Shown: positions 1 through 8,411, numbered from the stretch's first letter. The stretch is DNA of 29,727 bases from F23-B02 sp045642545 (GCA_045642545.1 JAZUJB010000081.1:1-29727); one strand, 5' to 3'. Numbers and translations are program-made. Notes: generated by a model from the sequence alone, not told the origin.

Positions 1-804
1 AAGGCAAGGAAGCTTCTGCTGGAGCATGGCTTTGATGTGAAAATCTGTCCTGTTTTCGGTGCAGACGATAAGGAAGCAATTCCTGAAGGTGTTGAAATAA
101 CCGCGTGGTCTGATATTTCCGATGAGGCTAAGCTTTATATAGTTATCGGCGGCGACGGTACAATGCTTCATACCGCTAGATATCTTAATCATAAGAACAT
201 TCCCATGCTCGGAATAAATCTCGGAACAAAGGGCTTTATGGCTCCGCTCGAGCCTGAAAACCTTGATCTGATAATCGATGCCGCAGAAGGCAGATATGTC
301 TCGAGCTACCGAATGATGATTGATGTTGAACTTGTGCGCAACGGTAAGGTCATATATAAGGACTGCGGTCTTAATGACCTGGTAATTCACGGTATGGGTG
401 ACTGCATCAAGCTTACGGCATTGTGCGACGGCGACAGAATTGTAAGCTTTTCCGGCGACGGTATAATCGTATCAACGCCTACAGGTTCAACGGGCTACTC
501 AATGTCCGCAGGCGGTCCGATTGTCGAGCCTGAAGCAAAGAACCTGATTGTATCCCCGATTTGTGCACATGTTATGGGCGCAAAGACCTTTGTACTCGGA
601 CCCGAACGAACAGTTACAATCAAAGCAGAAAAAATTCACGACCGTCGAGCCTATGTTTCAGTCGACGGTACCGAGGGTGTTGACCTTGCTAACGATGATA
701 TCGTAATTGTTCGTCAGTCAAATAAAAAAGCAAATCTCATTCATATGGGGCTTTGCAGCTTCTATGATTCAACATTTGACAAACTCCTTTATAAAAATCA
801 CTAG
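1..804 (+). CDS. nadK: NAD kinase (5'-truncated by window edge)
   Basis: ATP-NAD kinase makes NADP+ from NAD+ in the cytoplasm. The frame is open to base 1 and reads ARKLLLEHGFDVKICPV before the first possible internal start (GTG at 37), which fits the usual N-terminal region of the family, so the real start lies upstream of the window. Visible motifs are the GGDGTML nucleotide loop, the catalytic-region GLNDLVIH, STPTGSTGYS and SVDG, all in family order. The gene ends in TAG nine bases before argR, so it is the first visible member of the nadK-argR-recN run, an arrangement common in Clostridia. The ND in place of the more usual NE pair is, from memory, a common clostridial variant. Function is secure; only the N-terminus is missing. 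Confidence 0.95.
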   Translation, partial: KARKLLLEHGFDVKICPVFGADDKEAIPEGVEITAWSDISDEAKLYIVIGGDGTMLHTARYLNHKNIPMLGINLGTKGFMAPLEPENLDLIIDAAEGRYVSSYRMMIDVELVRNGKVIYKDCGLNDLVIHGMGDCIKLTALCDGDRIVSFSGDGIIVSTPTGSTGYSMSAGGPIVEPEAKNLIVSPICAHVMGAKTFVLGPERTVTIKAEKIHDRRAYVSVDGTEGVDLANDDIVIVRQSNKKANLIHMGLCSFYDSTFDKLLYKNH

Positions 805-813
805 GGGGCCAAT

Positions 814-1263
814 ATGAAGAACGCCAGACAAAATGTAATTCTGCAGATTATCGCCGAGCAGGATATCGAAACCCAGGCACAGCTTATTGACGCACTCGCT
901 GAGCGCGGTGTTGTCAGCACCCAGGCAACTCTGTCCAGAGATATCAAGGACCTTCAGCTTGTTAAAGAGCTTGGCAAAAACGGAAAGTATCATTATTCCG
1001 TAAGCGGCAAGTCGAAGAATAACGATTATGAGCAGCGTCTGCGCAAGATATTCAAGGAAAGCGTAACCTCTTATACCGTTGCTCAGAACCTCATTGTTAT
1101 CAAGACTTTGCCCGGCCTTGCAAATGCTGCTTGCGCAACTCTTGACTCTATGCATATTGAGAGCCTTGCAGGCACAATAGCCGGTGATGATACTGCATTC
1201 CTTGCGATGAAGGACAAAAAATCTGCAGAGGATTTCTGTAAAGAAATTGATGAAATGATGTAA
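814..1263 (+). CDS. argR: Arginine repressor ArgR
   Basis: This is the arginine-responsive transcription factor, which represses arginine biosynthesis and in Firmicutes also controls catabolism. At 149 residues it has the usual family length. Residues 1-70 form the winged helix-turn-helix (ALAERGVVSTQATLSRDIK is the recognition region). The C-terminal part carries the hexamerisation and arginine-binding segment, with GTIAGDDTAF near residue 125. The ATG at 814 follows a purine-rich AGGGGG tract. It sits nine bases after nadK and fourteen before recN, so it is co-transcribed with them. No ARG-box-like palindrome was identified nearby, so autoregulation cannot be claimed. Confidence 0.95.
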   Translation: MKNARQNVILQIIAEQDIETQAQLIDALAERGVVSTQATLSRDIKDLQLVKELGKNGKYHYSVSGKSKNNDYEQRLRKIFKESVTSYTVAQNLIVIKTLPGLANAACATLDSMHIESLAGTIAGDDTAFLAMKDKKSAEDFCKEIDEMM

Positions 1264-1277
1264 GATGAGGTTCGATA

Positions 1278-2963
1278 ATGCTTACTGAGCTGCATATTGA
1301 AAATATTGCCGTAATTGAAAAAGCAGATATTGAATTCCGTGAGGGTATGACCGTGCTTACAGGCGAAACGGGCGCGGGCAAATCGATCATCGTCGATTCT
1401 CTCGGAGCAGTGCTCGGTGCAAGAACCAGCCGCGAGCTTGTCAGGTCAGGTGCTGAAAAAGGCGTGGTATCAGCTGTATTTGAATCCGTCAATGCCGATA
1501 AATGGTTCGAGGAAAACGATATCGAGCCTGACGACGAGATAATAATTCAGCGCAAAATCAGTGCCGAAGGAAAAAACAGCTGCCGCGTATGCGGAAATCC
1601 GGTGTCTGTTGCACAGCTCAGGGAATTGGGCGCACTGCTTTTGGATGTTCACGGTCAGAATGACGGCAGACAGCTTATGGACGAGGCCAATCACCGCTCA
1701 TATCTCGACAGCTTCGGCGATTATAATGATGCATTGAGAAGCTATAAGGCAGCATATGCAGAGTATAAATCGTGCAAGCGTGAAATTGAGCGTCTATCAA
1801 TTGATGAAATTGAAAAGGAGCGTTTGGCAGACAGCCTGCAGTATCAGATTGATGAGCTTGAGAAGGCCAATCTTAAGGTCGGGGAAGAGGACGTGCTCAC
1901 CGCAAAGCGAGACCTTCTGAGAAACTCCGAAAAGCTTACAGAGGCTATTGACGGCGCGTATGCGGCTTTGTACGGCAACGATACCAGTGCAGGCGCTCTA
2001 GCAGACGAGGCATCGGCACTTATCAGCCGCGCTGCTCTTATTACAGACGAGCTTAAGGAAACCGCTGATATCATTGAAAACGCCTCAGCACTAATTTATG
2101 ATGCGTCTGAGAGAATTCGCGATTTCCGAGAAAGCCTTGAGTTTTCACCCGAGGAATATGATAACATTGAGTCAAGACTATCGCTGCTTAAAAAGCTTCG
2201 CAGAAAGTACAATGCCGACGAAGAAGGAATGCTTGCCCATCTCGACGAGTGCAGAAAAAAGCTTTCGGAGCTTGAATATGCAGGCGATATGCTGATAAAG
2301 CTTAACAAGCAGCTTGAAAAGAACATTGCAGCCTGCAAAAAAGCAGGTGCCGAGCTTACAGATAAGCGCAAGGCAGCTGCTGAAGTACTCGAAAAGCGAA
2401 TTGTTTCCGAGCTTCGTGATTTGAGTATGCCGTCAGTCAGATTTGCCGTTTCAATTGAGCCTGTTGAAAACAGCGTCGGCTTTGACGCAAACGGCGCAGA
2501 TGAAATCAAATTCTTAATTTCCGCAAACGCCGGTGAAGCACTCGGCCGCATATCAAAGATTGCTTCGGGCGGCGAGCTTAGCAGAATAATGCTTGCAATG
2601 AAGACTGTTTTCTCAAAGAATGACCCTATTGAAACAATGGTCTTCGACGAAATCGACACTGGCGTTTCCGGCGTTGCTGCACAGCGCGTCGGCGAAAAAA
2701 TGTCGGATTTGTCCCAAGGTAAGCAGGTGCTGTGTATAACGCATCTGCCTCAGATTGCAGCAATTGCGGATAATCACAATCTTATTGTAAAAAACGAGCG
2801 AAACGGCCGTACATATACTGAGGTTTGCGAGCTCGATAATGAAGGCAGATGCAGAGAGCTTGCCCGACTGCACGGCGGTGATAACATAACCGAGCTGACG
2901 CTTGCAAGCGCTGCAGAGCAGCTTGCTTCTGCTGAAAAATATAAAAACTCACGCAAGGCGTAA
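1278..2963 (+). CDS. recN: DNA repair protein RecN
   Basis: RecN is an SMC-like ATPase that acts early in double-strand-break repair by recombination. The 561-residue length is standard. The N-terminal head has Walker A GETGAGKS (residues 29-36). The middle, roughly residues 150-370, is Glu/Lys/Leu-rich and coiled-coil-like. The C-terminal head has the ABC signature SGGELSRIMLAMK and Walker B MVFDEIDTGVSG, followed by the CITHLPQIAA switch region. The ATG at 1278 has only a weak SD (GAGG). It follows argR by fourteen bases, in the conserved clostridial argR-recN order. No lesion is visible. Confidence 0.96.
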   Translation: MLTELHIENIAVIEKADIEFREGMTVLTGETGAGKSIIVDSLGAVLGARTSRELVRSGAEKGVVSAVFESVNADKWFEENDIEPDDEIIIQRKISAEGKNSCRVCGNPVSVAQLRELGALLLDVHGQNDGRQLMDEANHRSYLDSFGDYNDALRSYKAAYAEYKSCKREIERLSIDEIEKERLADSLQYQIDELEKANLKVGEEDVLTAKRDLLRNSEKLTEAIDGAYAALYGNDTSAGALADEASALISRAALITDELKETADIIENASALIYDASERIRDFRESLEFSPEEYDNIESRLSLLKKLRRKYNADEEGMLAHLDECRKKLSELEYAGDMLIKLNKQLEKNIAACKKAGAELTDKRKAAAEVLEKRIVSELRDLSMPSVRFAVSIEPVENSVGFDANGADEIKFLISANAGEALGRISKIASGGELSRIMLAMKTVFSKNDPIETMVFDEIDTGVSGVAAQRVGEKMSDLSQGKQVLCITHLPQIAAIADNHNLIVKNERNGRTYTEVCELDNEGRCRELARLHGGDNITELTLASAAEQLASAEKYKNSRKA

Positions 2964-2978
2964 TTTGGAGGTACAACT

Positions 2979-3371
2979 TTGAGCGTAAAAGAAAAAGCAT
3001 TGGAATATCACAAGAAGGGCTATAACTGTACACAGTCTGTACTGTCTGCTCTTTCTGAATACACCAATCTGGACGAAAATACCGCACTTGCAATTGCAGG
3101 CGGCTTCGGCGGCGGCTTGAGAAGCGGCGAGATTTGCGGCGCAATATCCGGCTGCGTAATGGCAGTCAGCCTTACCTGCCCGCTGTTAGACCCTAAGGAT
3201 AAAAAGCAATCCAAAAAGATAGCAACGCTCGCAAGCAAGAGCGTATCCGAAGCTCGTGAAAAGTTCGGCTGCGTAAGATGCGCTGAGCTTAAGGCCAAGA
3301 AGGTCAAGTGCTCGGATATGATTTCTTATATGGCAGAGGTTGCTGAAAATATTATTAATGAGAATAAATAA
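2979..3371 (+). CDS. C_GCAxxG_C_C family (putative redox-active) protein
   Basis: This small 130-residue protein belongs to the cysteine-pattern family named C_GCAxxG_C_C. The visible cysteines are NC near residue 18, ICGAISGC in the middle, LTC about eight residues later, and a C-terminal GCVRC plus KC. The family is described as probably redox-active or metal/cluster-associated, but its reaction is not established. A TTG start at 2979 is chosen because a perfect GGAGG lies seven bases upstream and no ATG or GTG is better placed. It lies between recN and tyrS with short gaps, so it is probably co-transcribed. Family assignment is good; biochemical role unknown. Confidence 0.8.
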   Translation: MSVKEKALEYHKKGYNCTQSVLSALSEYTNLDENTALAIAGGFGGGLRSGEICGAISGCVMAVSLTCPLLDPKDKKQSKKIATLASKSVSEAREKFGCVRCAELKAKKVKCSDMISYMAEVAENIINENK

Positions 3372-3387
3372 ATCAGGAGAAAATACA

Positions 3388-4611
3388 ATGGGAATTTATG
3401 AAGAACTGGTTGCCCGTGGTCTAATTGCACAGGTTACTAACGAAGACGAAATCAGAGAAATGGTCAATAACGGCAAAGCTACCTTCTATATCGGCTTTGA
3501 CTGCACTGCTGACTCTCTCCATGTCGGTCACTTTATGGCACTTTGCCTTATGAAGCGTCTGCAGATGGCAGGCAACAAGCCTATTGCACTTATCGGTGAC
3601 GGCACCACCCTTATCGGTGACCCCTCCGGTCGTACTGATATGCGTCAGATGCTTACCGAGGAGGCAATTCAGCACAACGCAGAATGCTTCAAGCGTCAGA
3701 TGGAAAAGTTCATCGACTTCGGTGAAGGCAAGGCACTTATGCTCCGCAACTCAGCATGGCTCAAGCCCCTCAACTACATCGAGGTTCTGCGTGATGTCGG
3801 CGCATGCTTCTCCGTAAACAATATGCTCCGCGCTGAGTGTTACAAGCAGCGTATGGAAAAGGGTCTCAGCTTCCTTGAGTTCAACTACATGATTATGCAG
3901 AGCTATGACTTCTACTACATGTACCAGCATTACGGCTGCAATATGCAGTTCGGCGGCAATGACCAGTGGAGCAATATGCTCGGCGGTACCGAGCTTATAC
4001 GCCGCAAGCTGGGCAAGGACGCTCACGCTATGACTATCACTCTGCTCCTCAACTCCGAGGGTAAGAAGATGGGCAAGACCGCATCCGGCGCTGTATGGCT
4101 TGACCCCAACAAGACAAGCCCCTTCGAGTTCTATCAGTACTGGCGCAATGTCGGTGATGCAGATGTCCTCAAGTGCATCCGCATGCTGACCTTCCTGCCT
4201 CTTGAGCAGATTGATGAGATGGACTCCTGGGAAGGCAGCCAGCTCAACAAGGCAAAGGAAATTCTTGCATACGAGCTTACCGCTCTCGTTCACGGCGAAG
4301 AAGAAGCAAAGAAGGCAGAAGCATCTGCAAAGGCACTCTTCGGCGGCGCAGGCAACAACGAGAATATGCCTTGCACCGAGATTACCGAGGCAGACCTCGT
4401 TGACGGCGCAATGGATATTATGACCGCACTTGTCAAGACCGGTCTTTGCGCATCCAAGTCCGAAGCACGCCGCAACATTCAGCAGGGCGGTGTATCTGCA
4501 GACGATGCAAAGGTTGCAGACATTGCAAAGGCATTTACCGCAGATGAGCTTAAAAACGGCATCGTTCTCAAGCGCGGTAAGAAGAATTTCAATAAACTCA
4601 TACTCAAATAA
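3388..4611 (+). CDS. tyrS: Tyrosine--tRNA ligase
   Basis: This class I aminoacyl-tRNA synthetase charges tRNA-Tyr. The start is the ATG at 3388, with AGGAGA seven bases upstream; an earlier in-frame ATG at 3340 lies inside the previous gene and is rejected. The 407-residue product has the HIGH-type HVGH at 45-48, tyrosine-pocket residues in YIGFDC and GGNDQWSN, and a KMSKS-type loop reading KMGKT at 227-231. The C-terminal 65 or so residues form the S4-like RNA-binding domain (SKSEARRNIQQGGVSAD). No T-box leader is visible, because the gene sits seventeen bases after its upstream neighbour inside an operon. Confidence 0.96.
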   Translation: MGIYEELVARGLIAQVTNEDEIREMVNNGKATFYIGFDCTADSLHVGHFMALCLMKRLQMAGNKPIALIGDGTTLIGDPSGRTDMRQMLTEEAIQHNAECFKRQMEKFIDFGEGKALMLRNSAWLKPLNYIEVLRDVGACFSVNNMLRAECYKQRMEKGLSFLEFNYMIMQSYDFYYMYQHYGCNMQFGGNDQWSNMLGGTELIRRKLGKDAHAMTITLLLNSEGKKMGKTASGAVWLDPNKTSPFEFYQYWRNVGDADVLKCIRMLTFLPLEQIDEMDSWEGSQLNKAKEILAYELTALVHGEEEAKKAEASAKALFGGAGNNENMPCTEITEADLVDGAMDIMTALVKTGLCASKSEARRNIQQGGVSADDAKVADIAKAFTADELKNGIVLKRGKKNFNKLILK

Positions 4612-4666
4612 TCAGGTGATTTAAATGTCAATAGAATAGGGAAGAGGATATTTCAGACAGTTCGGC

Positions 4667-5104
4667 ATGGAGGACAGAGTGCAGGAATTCACCGTCTCCA
4701 GCGCAACTGTTGAGCTTGCTGCGCTTGCACTCGGCGTTGAAGGCGCAAGAATCGCCAAGACTCTTTCGTTTAAAAAGGACGATAGCTGCATCCTCATTCT
4801 TGCAGCTGGTGATGCACGCATAGATAACCGCAAATTCAAGGACAAATTCCATATGAAAGCAAAAATGCCTTCACCCGACGAGGTTCTTGAGCTTGTCGGT
4901 CATCCCGTAGGCGGTGTCTGCCCGTTCGGAATTAATGACGGCATTGATGTGTATCTTGACGAGAGTCTCAAGCGCTTTGTAACTGTTTTCCCCGCAGTCG
5001 GTAGTGGAAACAGCGCAATTGAGCTTAATCTTGACGAGCTTTTCAAGTACTCAAATGCAATTGAGTGGATTGATGTTTGCAAGCTCCCCGAGGAACAGAT
5101 ATAA
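4667..5104 (+). CDS. YbaK/EbsC-type aminoacyl-tRNA deacylase, N-terminus interrupted by TAG
   Basis: YbaK/ProX-domain proteins hydrolyse misacylated tRNA, for example Cys-tRNA(Pro). The body is intact: SSATVELAALALGVEGARIAKTLSF, with the conserved lysine, then ILAAGDARIDN, GGVCPFG and GSGNSAIEL. In the same frame an upstream ATG at 4625, with SD AGGTGAT at 4614-4620, encodes M-S-I-E, then TAG at 4637-4639, then GRGYFRQFG running straight into MEDRV at 4667. Family members that I recall begin MSIE..REYFRQFGMEDRV, so the natural start is 4625 and codon 5 is a nonsense codon. Any product would come from the ATG at 4667 (145 residues), which has no good SD, or from readthrough. It may be a leaky gene, a fresh pseudogene or a sequencing error. 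Confidence 0.85.
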   Translation: MEDRVQEFTVSSATVELAALALGVEGARIAKTLSFKKDDSCILILAAGDARIDNRKFKDKFHMKAKMPSPDEVLELVGHPVGGVCPFGINDGIDVYLDESLKRFVTVFPAVGSGNSAIELNLDELFKYSNAIEWIDVCKLPEEQI

Positions 5105-5109
5105 ATTTT

Positions 5110-5142
5110 AAAAGCAGAAAAGCATAGCTTTTCTGCTTTTTT
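5110..5142 (+). terminator. Intrinsic terminator of the nadK-ybaK run
   Basis: A perfect 14-bp stem, AAAAGCAGAAAAGC (5110-5123), a three-base loop and GCTTTTCTGCTTTT (5127-5140) run into further T residues, just after the ybaK stop. Confidence 0.93.
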
Positions 5143-5169
5143 CATTCAATATATTATTCTTCTATGCCC

Positions 5170-5198
5170 TTGCTAATCTATATATTGTGTAGTATAAT
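5170..5198 (+). promoter_or_regulatory. Sigma-A promoter for rpe-recR
   Basis: TTGCTA at 5170-5175 and a consensus TATAAT at 5193-5198 are 17 bases apart. This places transcription start near 5205 and gives a leader of about 114 bases before rpe. Confidence 0.75.
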
Positions 5199-5204
5199 AA
5201 TTCC

Positions 5205-5318
5205 ATAAAATTTGCAGCAGGGGACACCGTATAAGGCATCCCCCTGTATATAAAAGCAGCGGTGCGCACCTGACCGCTGAATCATATTATGCTGCATAAT
5301 AAGCTGAGGTTAATGGTT
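5205..5318 (+). promoter_or_regulatory. Structured 5' leader of rpe, possible cis-regulatory RNA
   Basis: Three hairpins can be drawn in this leader. The first pairs CAGGGGA (5218-5224) with TCCCCCTG (5239-5246), with one bulged C. The second pairs CAGCGGT (5257-5263) with ACCGCTG (5273-5279). It competes with GGTGCGCACC (5261-5270), which is itself a 10-base palindrome. The third pairs ATTATGC (5286-5292) with GCATAAT (5294-5300), just before the GAGG ribosome site at 5306-5309. It has no T-run, so any control would be at translation. I could not match it to a riboswitch class I know. Confidence 0.4.
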
Positions 5319-5972
5319 ATGATAAAGATTGCTCCTTCAATACTTTCTGCTGATTTTTCAAAGCTCGGAGCAGAAATTGAAGATATTAAGCGCGGCGGCG
5401 CTGATTATGTACATTTTGATGTTATGGACGGAGAATTCGTACCGAATATTTCTATCGGTGTGCCCGTACTTAAATCAGTCAGAAAAGCTACGGATATGTT
5501 CCTCGATGTTCATCTTATGATTGACCGTCCCGTAAGATATGCAGAGGTATTCTGCAAATCCGGAGCAGACCTTGTAATGTTCCATGTCGAGTCTGATACC
5601 GAGGAGAAGATCAGCGAGGCCATCGACATTGTTAAGGCATGCGGCAAAAAGGTCGGCTTGTCCGTGAAGCCCAAGACTCCCGCTGAAGCAATATATCCGT
5701 TTATTGACAGACTTGATATGGTGCTTGTAATGACAGTTGAGCCCGGCTTCGGCGGACAGAGCTTTATGCATGACCAGCTGCCCAAAATCAAGCAGTTCCG
5801 TGAGGAAATCGACCGCAGAGGTCTTGACTGCGAGCTTGAGGTTGACGGCGGAGTTGACCCCGTAACCGCTAAGCTTTGTAAGGAAGCAGGCGCAAATGTA
5901 CTCGTTGCAGGCAGCGCTGTATTCGGCAAGGCAGACCGTACCGCACAGATTGAGGCAATAAGAAACGCTTAA
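5319..5972 (+). CDS. rpe: Ribulose-phosphate 3-epimerase
   Basis: Rpe interconverts ribulose-5-phosphate and xylulose-5-phosphate in the pentose phosphate pathway. The ATG at 5319 is chosen because GAGG lies nine bases upstream and the protein then begins MIKIAPSILSADF, the family N-terminus; in-frame ATGs at 5289 and 5313 are badly spaced. The 217-residue TIM barrel shows HFDVMDGEFVPN with metal-binding His and Asp, DVHLMI, MTVEPGFGGQ and the phosphate-binding ELEVDGGV and VAGSAVFG. It starts a unit with recR, 14 bases downstream, behind its own promoter and a structured leader. Confidence 0.96.
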   Translation: MIKIAPSILSADFSKLGAEIEDIKRGGADYVHFDVMDGEFVPNISIGVPVLKSVRKATDMFLDVHLMIDRPVRYAEVFCKSGADLVMFHVESDTEEKISEAIDIVKACGKKVGLSVKPKTPAEAIYPFIDRLDMVLVMTVEPGFGGQSFMHDQLPKIKQFREEIDRRGLDCELEVDGGVDPVTAKLCKEAGANVLVAGSAVFGKADRTAQIEAIRNA

Positions 5973-5986
5973 TTGGAGATATACAG

Positions 5987-6592
5987 ATGGCTTTTTTCCC
6001 CGCATCACTTGAAAACCTTATAGATAAATTTGCATCACTTCCCGGAATAGGCAGAAAGAGCGCTCAGCGCCTTGCTTTCCATGTGTTATCCTTGCCCGAA
6101 GGCGAGGCAGAGAGCTTTGCATCTGCAATTATGGAAGCAAAGGCACATGTTAATTGCTGCAAAATCTGTCAGAATCTCACCGAGGGTGAGATATGTTCGG
6201 TTTGCTCAAGTGACAGACGGGATAAAAGCACCGTCTGTGTCGTATCCGAGCCGCGTGATGTGCTTTCAATTGAAAGAAGCCATGAATTCAAGGGCGTGTA
6301 CCATGTACTGCACGGTGTGCTGTCCCCGATAGGCCACATCGGCCCCGATGACATCAAAATCAACGAGCTTGTTAAGCGCGTTTCTGCTGATGACAGCGAA
6401 ATCAGCGAGATAATAATGGCAACAAACCCTGACACCGAGGGCGATGCCACAGCTATGTACATATCAAGACTTCTCAAGCCCTTCGATGTAAGGGTTACCC
6501 GTCTTGCTTACGGAATTCCCGTCGGCTCCAATCTTGAATTTGCCGACGAGGCAACTCTCCTTCGCGCGATTGAAGGCAGAATTGAAATGTAA
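5987..6592 (+). CDS. recR: Recombination protein RecR
   Basis: RecR works with RecO/RecF in loading RecA at gaps. The product is 201 residues, normal for the family. The helix-hairpin-helix is at the N-terminus (LPGIGRKSAQRLAFH), then a four-cysteine zinc finger (CKIC...CSVC, roughly residues 58-72). The Toprim domain follows with VVSEPRDV and ATNPDTEGDATAMY, and the C-terminal RLAYGIPVGSNLEFADEATL is the Walker-B-like end. The ATG at 5987 follows GGAG at 5975-5978. It is normally found next to dnaX/ybaB; here it follows rpe. Confidence 0.95.
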   Translation: MAFFPASLENLIDKFASLPGIGRKSAQRLAFHVLSLPEGEAESFASAIMEAKAHVNCCKICQNLTEGEICSVCSSDRRDKSTVCVVSEPRDVLSIERSHEFKGVYHVLHGVLSPIGHIGPDDIKINELVKRVSADDSEISEIIMATNPDTEGDATAMYISRLLKPFDVRVTRLAYGIPVGSNLEFADEATLLRAIEGRIEM

Positions 6593-6651
6593 TTTTGCGG
6601 CAATAATTTACTCAGAGCTTAATTAATTTTAGATATACATACCGAATATGT

Positions 6652-6708
6652 GGGGGGGGATTGCCACGCTTCAGACTGCGATTCAGGGCAGGCTGCTGCG
6701 AGGTCCCC
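6652..6708. repeat. Imperfect palindromic (REP-like) element with a G8 tract in the rnj leader
   Basis: Most of the 160-base gap between recR and rnj is one long imperfect hairpin. GGGGA (6656-6660) pairs with TCCCC (6704-6708), CCACGC with GCGAGG (one mismatch), and CAGACTGC (6672-6679) with GCAGGCTG (6688-6695, one mismatch), around an eight-base loop. It opens with eight consecutive G residues (6652-6659). The minus-strand end, CGTGGCAATCCCC, resembles the ends of dispersed palindromes I recall from Clostridia. It also lies in the probable rnj 5' untranslated region. Confidence 0.45.
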
Positions 6709-6752
6709 TTTGTTTGCATTTTCGGAAAAATGAATCAGGAACGGAGGTTAAC

Positions 6753-8411
6753 ATGACACCAAAAATCAAAATTATACCACTTGGCGGCTTAGGTGAAATC
6801 GGTAAAAACATGACCGCTTTTGAATGCGGTACGGATATTATCGTTGTTGACTGCGGTTTGGGTTTTCCCGATGAGCAGATGTACGGAATTGACATTGTAA
6901 TTCCCGATATTTCTTATCTTAAATCGAATGCCGAGAGAATTCGCGGCATAATACTCACACACGGCCACGAGGACCATATAGGCGCAATTCCTTATGTTAT
7001 GCGTGAGCTTGATGTGCCTATTTACGCAACACCTTTAACCGCAGCTATTGTTGAGCTCAAGCTTGAAGAGCATGATATGCTTTACAATACGCAGATTTTC
7101 ACCAAGAAAGCAGGAGATGTGTTCCGTCTAGGCTGCTTCAGCATTGAGTTTATCAATGTAAACCACAGTATTGCGGACGCAGTTGCACTTGCAATCAAAA
7201 CACCGCTCGGAACTATTGTTCACACAGGCGACTTCAAAATAGATGTAACGCCCGTTCAGGGAGATATGATAGATCTTCCTCGACTCGGTCAGCTTGGTAA
7301 CGAGGGCGTTCTCGCACTTCTGAGCGACTCTACAAATGTTGAGAAGCCGGGACATTCCGCATCAGAGCGTAAAGTCGGCGAAACCTTTGATATGCTGTTT
7401 AAGAATTGCGACCAGCGTATCATCATCACAACCTTTGCATCAAATGTACACAGACTGCAGCAGATTATTGATGTTGCAGCTAAATATAAGCGCAAGGTTG
7501 CTATCACGGGACGCAGCATGGAAAACATTCTTCGTGTTGCAACTGTTCTCGGATATCTCACAATTCCCGAGGACACAATGGTTGATATCAATCTTGTAAA
7601 CAAGCTTCCAAAAAACAAGGTTGTCATTATTTCAACCGGCAGCCAGGGTGAAACCATGTCCGCTCTGTATAGAATGGCATTTTCCGAGCACCGTCAGATA
7701 AATATCGAAGCAGGCGACAGAGTAATCATTTCCGCATCTGCAATTCCCGGCAACGAGAATATGATAAGCAAGGTAATCGACGAGCTGTTCCACAAGGGGG
7801 CAGAGGTCATATATGACCGACACACCGACCTGCATGTTTCCGGCCATGCATCCCAGGAGGAGCAGAAGCTCATGCTCGCGCTTGTTAAGCCCAAGTACTT
7901 CATTCCCGTTCACGGTGAATACCGAATGCTCGTAAAGCATGCCGAAATCGGCAAAATGATGGGAATTGAGCCGAAGAACATCGTTATTGCGGAAAACGGC
8001 AAGATAATTGAATTTTCCAAGAAGGGCGCTAAAATTAACGGCGCAGTTCAGTCCGGCGCAATTATGGTTGACGGTATGGGTGTCGGTGATGTCGGCAGTG
8101 TTGTAATGCGCGACCGCCACAGACTCGCAGAGGACGGCATGGTGGTTATTGTAATTACCTTGTCCTCTTGGGATAATACGCTTCTGTCAGAGCCTGAAAT
8201 CCTCACGCGCGGCTTTATCTATGTTAAGGAAGCCGAGGATATGCTTGAGGAACTCAAGCGCGTTACAAAGGAAACTGTTGCCGTCTGCGAGGAAAACGGA
8301 ATTAAAGACTGGTCTGCCATCAAGAGCAGAATTAAAAGCAATGTATCAGCTTATCTGTATAAGACAACAAAGCGCAGTCCTATGATTCTGCCGCTTATTT
8401 CCGAAGTATGA
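6753..8411 (+). CDS. rnj: Ribonuclease J
   Basis: RNase J is a metallo-beta-lactamase/beta-CASP nuclease with 5'-exo and endo activity in RNA maturation and decay. The ATG at 6753 is preceded by GGAGG at 6743-6747 and yields MTPKIKIIPLGGLGEIGKN, the family N-terminus. The frame stays open upstream only by chance through the palindrome. The 552-residue protein has the metal motif HGHEDH at 70-75, HTGDFKID, SDSTN, and beta-CASP segments such as STGSQGE and HVSGHASQEE/PVHGEYRM. Its stop overlaps the next start (ATGA), implying translational coupling to the M19 peptidase. I cannot tell J1 from J2. Confidence 0.95.
   Translation: MTPKIKIIPLGGLGEIGKNMTAFECGTDIIVVDCGLGFPDEQMYGIDIVIPDISYLKSNAERIRGIILTHGHEDHIGAIPYVMRELDVPIYATPLTAAIVELKLEEHDMLYNTQIFTKKAGDVFRLGCFSIEFINVNHSIADAVALAIKTPLGTIVHTGDFKIDVTPVQGDMIDLPRLGQLGNEGVLALLSDSTNVEKPGHSASERKVGETFDMLFKNCDQRIIITTFASNVHRLQQIIDVAAKYKRKVAITGRSMENILRVATVLGYLTIPEDTMVDINLVNKLPKNKVVIISTGSQGETMSALYRMAFSEHRQINIEAGDRVIISASAIPGNENMISKVIDELFHKGAEVIYDRHTDLHVSGHASQEEQKLMLALVKPKYFIPVHGEYRMLVKHAEIGKMMGIEPKNIVIAENGKIIEFSKKGAKINGAVQSGAIMVDGMGVGDVGSVVMRDRHRLAEDGMVVIVITLSSWDNTLLSEPEILTRGFIYVKEAEDMLEELKRVTKETVAVCEENGIKDWSAIKSRIKSNVSAYLYKTTKRSPMILPLISEV

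Noticed and set aside
361..390. NadK with Asp in place of the usual Glu in the NE motif (GLNDLVIH)
   Set aside because: This substitution is, as I recall, frequent in clostridial NadK proteins, so it is not an active-site loss.
6648..6752. N-terminal extension of RNase J from an ATG at 6648
   Set aside because: The extension runs through the G8 tract and palindrome. The ATG at 6753 has GGAGG and gives the conserved N-terminus.
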